Origin: Neurospora tetraspora
Taxonomy: Eukaryota > Ascomycota > Sordariomycetes > Sordariales > Sordariaceae
Assembly: GCF_033439725.1 (NCBI RefSeq)
Contig: NW_026944390.1
Span: 1,302,001 to 1,366,000, forward strand
Direction: 5' to 3'
Length of the DNA stretch: 64,000 bases
This document shows, one piece after another, positions 58,601 through 64,000 of this stretch (the first letter of the stretch is position 1; each line of letters opens with the position of its first letter). The notes below the pieces were generated by a model. That model had not been told where the DNA came from. It searched no databases and worked only from the letters and a program-made list of their open reading frames with translations. The position numbers and the translations under genes are program-made.

Positions 58601-59281
58601 GGGCGACGGGCTGCCCGTCATGCCCATGACCTTGACCTGGAAGTATGTATACGAAGTATAGGCGCTCAGACAGCTGAGGCAGCCTACGGTACCCGAACCT
58701 TGAGGGCCAGCGGTAATAGTTGACGATACCCTACCTTATTTTTTTCCATATCTGTGTCTTGGCGGCGGTACAGTCCTTGGCAGCTTTGGAAATTTCGGCC
58801 CTGATATCCATCTCTCACTCCACTCTGTACGACTTGAACTCTGTACAACCTGAACACTCCACTGTGGCACCATGCCATCGACGCCTGTACACTGCACAGG
58901 ATGGATCGATGGTAATCTATCATTCCCACGTGTTTCTGGAAATTGGACAAAGAGGCGTATTCATTGTGGAAATCCTGGGGTACAGGACTGCGGAGTGCAG
59001 AAAACTGGAGTTCGCTTGTCGGTCGGTTCTGCAGGTTCCAGTTCTGTGACCTGTCGGTCGTTTTTCCCCAGATTTTCCGTTGTTCGCTTGGTATCCCGAA
59101 GTTCACTGTCCAGTTTATCGACATCATGTGTTTCGTTTTGACTATACGTACCGTCCTTGTGCAAACGTCAAAGTATCCGATCAAGTTGCCAGGGGCAAAA
59201 GTTTATGCGACTCGATTTTGGTAAAGTACGAATAAACACACTCAAGCGTACCTGAAGTCCTGAACCCTTGATCGAGCAAGA

Positions 59282-59470
59282 CATTGACATTGACCAACAA
59301 TGTCAATGCTAAGCAATGCCACACCTAAGGTACCTTCCATCCACTTTTCACTCTCGCCTAAAGTGAAAAGGTGGCGGGGCTATAGTTAGCACTGTCTTGC
59401 ACCGTACTCGTCGGTTAGGTGGGAACGCTTGCAGCCAGCCAACCGACTCTCATCGTCCCTTTGAGAGTCG
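59282..59470. repeat. Cluster of inverted repeats (potential hairpins)
   Basis: Four inverted repeats lie in 190 bp. CATTGACATTG/CAATGTCAATG is perfect over 11 bp with a 5-nt loop (59282-59308). CCACTTTTCACT pairs with AGTGAAAAGGTGG, with one bulged G (59341-59374). GTCGGTT/AACCGAC is perfect over 7 bp (59410-59447). CGACTCTCA/TGAGAGTCG is perfect over 9 bp with a 9-nt loop (59444-59470). They lie about 90 bp before the AT-rich element begins. Confidence 0.8.
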
Positions 59471-61995
59471 AATTTTTCATATATATCTTGCAAGTGGTAT
59501 ATCTTTCAAAAACCTCAACAATCCATATCTCTACCAAAACACAAGCAAAAAAGATAATGAAATATTTAAATTAATAATTTAAATTGCACGTATTTAGCTA
59601 TATATTTACATTACAATTAAAATATTGTAATATATTTTTATAGTATTAAGAAGCCCGCTTTGGCCTGCTATAAGTGTAACGGCGCTAGCGGACTAGGTCT
59701 GGGTATTATATACGAAGTGGCTATTAGAATAAGGTATATAGAGGATTCTAGGTATAGTATAGTCTAGGGGATATAAGCTATTCAATTGGCTATACTAAAA
59801 CTAATTGTAGGGTAGATTTTAGTACGTATAGGGTTTATCCTATAGGTAAGGGGGATACGAATAAAGGGATTAATTAATAGCGACCCGCCTATAGGTCTTA
59901 CTATCGCTCGTATAATTAAGGTATTTATTTGGGTTTGTACGCTTATACCTAATTCTCTTCCTCTTTTTTTTTCCCTATTTAAAATCTTCTATTATAGATA
60001 GAATTTTACTTTTGCTTTTAATTCCCTTATATTATACCTTTATATTATTTTAAATTAATTTAATAATTACTTAGGAAAGTTAAATCCTAAATGAAATTAG
60101 AAAGATTTATTATAAGAATTTAAAGTACTAAATATTTATAATAATAATATAATAGTATTACCCCGTTAAATACGTAATAGCGCTAATAATTATAAAAGTA
60201 TTGAGTAGATTGAGAATTATAATGATAATTATTATAAGGAAATTTTTAATAATAATAACGATTGTAATAATATTTTTTTGGAGAGGAGGGCGGAAATAGT
60301 AACGAAGAAGGAAGTTTTAATTTTCCAAATTCTAACCCTAAATAAGAGGAGAATATAGTTATAAAACTAAAGTTTAAGAAGAAGGTCGCTATTAATAATA
60401 AGTGTAAGTTTATTAACTTTATTATTAAAAATAATATGCATAAAGTTATATATTTTAATAAGGAGCGTTTTAATAGTTTTTACACTAATGAGGAACGTTT
60501 TCGCAATAAGTTTATAATTTTTTGTAAAAAATCTTTATATTATATATATTGTTAATTAAAATCGTCCGACGAAGTTTTAACCGATATAATAATTAATTAT
60601 AATAATGATAAAAATTTGGAGCCCGAATTATTCTTCAATTTATATAATTAATATATTATTTAAATAATTGAAGATATTAAAACTTTTAACGCTTATATAA
60701 TTAAATATAAGGTTAATAACGGTTTAAAGTAGAAAATGAAAGAATTTACTAAATTATTTATTTATAATTCTATTTTTAGTATTTTTTAAATACTATTCCC
60801 TTCTTTGAATTTCCCGTTTTCTAATTATTTAATTAAGGAAAAATTCGCCGAATTATATTATAGAAACCCTTAAATGATATTTTAAAAATTTAAATTATTA
60901 TTTATTATAAATATAGTTTAGAAGGAATAGGTATTAGAGCTTTACCTCTTTGTCTCTTACCTAAATATTAAATTTAAAATTATTTACGATTAGGTTCCTA
61001 TTTTGGTAAATTAATACGGCGGTACTAGCTTTATTATAGTATAATAATTGAAGGATTTTTTTAATAAGAAGGAGGAAATTATTAAAAGATTAAAAGATTT
61101 TATTACCGATTTAAATATTAGTAAGGGAGTAATTAAAAATAAGAATAAAAGAAATATCAAGGAGATAGTGCTCCTTGATATTGAGAAGGATATTAATAAG
61201 GTTCTTTTTAAGGTTTTTATTTACTTTTCGATTTTACACTCCGAAACCGACCCTAATAATGAATAACGTTCTAATAATTCTTACTATTATAGTATTAAAT
61301 AAACCGACTTTATTAAATATTATAATTAGAATAAAGAAAATAATATTCTTTTCGAAGTTTAATACGATTTAATTTAGGATAAATTCGAAATTAATGCCGA
61401 CTATTACTTAACTGACTATAATAAATTTCTATATATTAAACATTATTTAATTGGTTATATTCATTGAAATTTAATACTGTACTTATACGAAACCTATTTA
61501 AATTAAATTAAAATTCATTTTAATTTACTGATTTATTAATAGTATTAATATTATAACTTTAATTAGGAGGAAAATGCGTTCTAAAACTTTATTAAAATAA
61601 AATTAAAAGATAATAATAATTTCGATTTTTTTAAGAATAAATTTATTTAAATAGTTAGCGAATATTAATATTTCAAGATTAAATAGAAATATAAATTATT
61701 CTAATGCCTCCTAATTAAATATAGGAAATAAATAGGTGCGAAATATTACGATTCCTTTATTTCCTTCGAATTTTACTATATAAATTATTCCGGTTTTAAA
61801 TAAGTATTAAAAATTATTGCCGACGAAAATAAAATTACTCCTAAATCCAGTAAGAATGATAATTTGGGTAAAAATAATAATAAGGGTTTTAATTTTAATT
61901 CCGTTCTTAAACTTATTAATAGAAGAAGCGGAGGCGCCGCTCGTTAAAATAGTAATTATTATAAAAAAACTATTCGATTATTTAATAAGGATAAA

Positions 61996-62037
61996 TATTT
62001 CTTTTATAAAGAGAAGGGTTATACGAAATATAATTAT
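61996..62037 (+). pseudogene. Gag zinc-knuckle remnant, all ligands mutated
   Basis: The plus frame reads YFFYKEKGYTKYNY. The spacing is exactly that of a retroviral-type CCHC knuckle (X2, X4, X4), but all four ligand positions are Tyr. Cys to Tyr needs G-to-A and His to Tyr needs C-to-T, the two changes RIP makes on the two strands. Confidence 0.8.
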
Positions 62038-62629
62038 TTTAAGAAAGAGCGTTTCGATTACAAATATTATAATTATATTATTATTATTATTAATTATTAT
62101 TTAATATACAAGAGTACATAAAAGGCTTTAGCCGCCTCGTTTATAATTTTAATTAATAAATAAGGAAATTAATTATTTTAGGTAAATTAAATCTCTTTTC
62201 AAGGGAGGTATCAGTTATAAAGTAATAAGAAAAGGATAGATAGAAATATAGAGAAGAATTTAATTTAAGAGAAATTCTATCCGTACTGCTGGAAATCTCT
62301 TACTATATTACTATTTAAATTAAATTCTAAAGTATTTTTATCAACGTCGGACTTTATAATACGTAAAGGGGCTTATATTGTTTTATATTTTTTTATTCTA
62401 TTTAATAATATTAATGCTGTTATTGTGTATTCCCTGTAGTTTCTAGGATCCGGCAAAATATTAACAATATAATGAATTAATTTTGAATTAAGATTTTTTA
62501 ACCGTAATCGGGAATATGAAAAGGGATAATAATAATAGTAATATAGTAATATGAAACGAAAATTAACGGATTTAATAATATTACTATTGTATTTATATAT
62601 TTAAGTTTAATTGAATTATATTTGGTTGG

Positions 62630-62660
62630 ATTTTAGATAGCGGTGCGGTAAGAGATTTAT
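62630..62660 (+). pseudogene. Aspartic protease remnant
   Basis: The plus frame reads ILDSGAVRDL, then stop. DSGA is the active-site motif of retroelement proteases; here the Asp is retained. Position between the gag knuckle and RT fits. Confidence 0.7.
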
Positions 62661-63699
62661 AGCGGTACGAATAGAGTTTTTCTAATTTAATACCTTTTTA
62701 AGAGGGGAACTTTTATTTATTTAATATATTTTAATTAATAATAAAATATTTTTATTTATATTTAATGCTTTAATTAATATAGGAATAAATGGTTATTTAT
62801 TTATTAGTATTATTTTCGCTAAAAGATTAAAAAAATAATTATTAGTCGAATTTACAAGTAATTTCCCAGTTCGAGGAATTAGTAATTATTAAAGAAAAAT
62901 AAATTAGAATATTAAAAAGATTATTAGAATTGCTTTAAAAATTCAAAATTAAATTACGCTATCCGGTTATTTCATTATAATTAATATAGTATACAATATT
63001 ATTATTAGTTGGAAATAGTTCGACTTTTATAATATTTAGATAAATTATACGAACTGTCGTTTATTTTTCTTTCCGGAATAGAAGTCGGATTCTAATTGAT
63101 TAAAATATTTGAAAATTTAAAATATTATTCGTAATAAAGTAAACCCTATCTATTAAAATGATGTAATTTATTATAATTTATTAATAATTCGAAAAAACTA
63201 AACAATAAATAAACGGGAAAAATAATAAAGGTATAGCCGCCTACTTTACAAATAGTTATACTTTTATTGAACTTATCTTTGCAAATTAATCTTTTTCTTA
63301 ATTATTATAAAAAGGAATTCGATTTAAAAGTACGAAATTAATATAAATATAAAGCCCATTAATATATAAATTAATATACATATCGTCTTACTTAAATATA
63401 CGTATTGGACAGAAATTTCTTTATATGTTCCGTTAAGAAAAATAATTGAATTATTTATTTAGTTAATATTTTGGAAATCGATTAATTTATTTAAAATAAA
63501 CGAATTATTAACGACCCTATTTAAGAATTATTCCTTTATAATAAAAAGGAATTCTATAATAAAACCTTCCGTATAGTTCCCCCCGAATACTATAACGAAA
63601 TCGAAGTTTTTAATAAATATAATTCGAATATATTACCTGAATATTAATTGTATAATTATAAAATCGAGTTCGATAAAGGCCGCCGATTTAAAGAACTTA

Positions 63700-64000
63700 A
63701 TTATAATCCTCTATATAAAATATCCTTTAATAAATTAGAAGCCGTATGTAAATATATTTTAGAAAACCTATTAAAGGGATTTATCGAAGCGAATTTATCC
63801 TTATAGGCGGTATTTATATTATTTATTAAGAAGGTTAATAGAAACTTCTATTTCTATATAAATTACTGGAAATTTAATATTATTATTCGAAAGGATTGTT
63901 ACCCGTTACTATTAATCGAAGAAATATTCGCTAAAGTAATTAAAGTATAATAATTTATAAAAATCAATATTCGATAAGCGTTTTATTATATTCCGAACCA
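63700..64000 (+). pseudogene. Reverse transcriptase remnant, 5' part
   Basis: The plus frame reads LYKISFNKLEAVCKYILENL, LKGFIEANLSL, AVFILFIKKVNRNFYFYINY and IRKDCYPLLLIEEIFAKVIK with stops between. It matches the first domains of gypsy RT and runs off the window, so the YxDD box is not visible. Confidence 0.85.

Larger units (their letters stand above)
54116..59560. other. 5.4-kb gene-free stretch before the AT-rich block
   Basis: Normal base composition, not RIP-like. ORFs reach 187 codons (56624-57187, minus) but overlap others on the opposite strand and lack gene-like features. A 13-bp unit (GCGAAACGAGTGA-like) is repeated about 2.4 times at 55579-55610. A cluster of inverted repeats lies at 59282-59470. 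Confidence 0.45.
59560..64000 (+). mobile_element. Second RIP-inactivated Ty3/gypsy element, truncated by window end
   Basis: From about 59560 the DNA turns extremely AT- and TA-rich and stays so to the end. Plus-strand remnants appear in gag-pol order: zinc knuckle (61996-62037), aspartic protease DSGA (62636-62647) and reverse transcriptase (about 63700-64000). The left boundary is not sharp. TGTAACGGCGCTAG near 59672 resembles the TGTAACGGGTCT end of the nested element's LTR and may be an LTR start, but the second LTR is outside the window, so it cannot be confirmed. Confidence 0.85.

Overview
The window is filamentous ascomycete DNA, almost certainly Neurospora or a very close member of the Sordariaceae. 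The gene-bearing parts are GC-balanced, with short introns (54 to 144 bp) carrying GTAAGT-like donors and CTAAC-like branch sites. They alternate abruptly with very AT-rich blocks in which transposon coding sequence is destroyed by C-to-T and G-to-A changes, the signature of repeat-induced point mutation (RIP). Two proteins closely resemble Neurospora genes I recognise: cya-5 (COX1 expression factor) and chol-1 (phosphatidylethanolamine methyltransferase).

Layout. 69-7955: an FSH1-type serine hydrolase (+), cya-5 (-) and SRP68 (+). 9138-11352: mitochondrial HSP70 (-). 12947-15689: a WD40-like protein of unknown function (+). 16832-17998: a coiled-coil protein of unknown function (-). 19709-21028: an L-2-hydroxyglutarate dehydrogenase-like flavoprotein (+). 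A 5-kb gene-free stretch then precedes a PH-domain protein (26117-28486, +) with a spliced leader and an upstream ORF. It is followed by eIF3g (29719-30932, +) and a charged low-complexity protein (31844-32803, -).

32865-41602 is a complete but dead Ty3/gypsy LTR retrotransposon on the minus strand. It has 221/222-bp LTRs, a GTATT target duplication and remnants of RT, RNase H and integrase. A second LTR element (35742-37010, 254-bp LTRs, TATAA duplication) is nested inside it between RT and RNase H. The outer insertion lies only 57 bp upstream of the start codon of the charged protein.

After it come chol-1 (43273-46365, +), a short-chain dehydrogenase with a 17-nt micro-exon (46794-48065, -) and a 14-TM-type MFS transporter with an unusual repeat-bearing N-terminal extension (48582-51096, -). 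A short unknown gene without a clear start lies near 53667-54115 (+). A 5.4-kb gene-free stretch ends in a cluster of perfect inverted repeats (59282-59470), followed by a second RIP-mutated gypsy element on the plus strand that runs off the window end.

Most genes are housekeeping: mitochondrial biogenesis (cya-5, mtHSP70), protein targeting (SRP68), translation initiation (eIF3g) and phospholipid synthesis (chol-1). They stand as independent transcription units in mixed orientation, with no cluster or operon logic. I found no CRISPR array, rRNA, convincing tRNA or secondary-metabolite cluster, and nothing I would call a new biological system. The most informative features are the nested RIP-mutated elements, the tapering of RIP at the LTR edges, and several gene-structure oddities.
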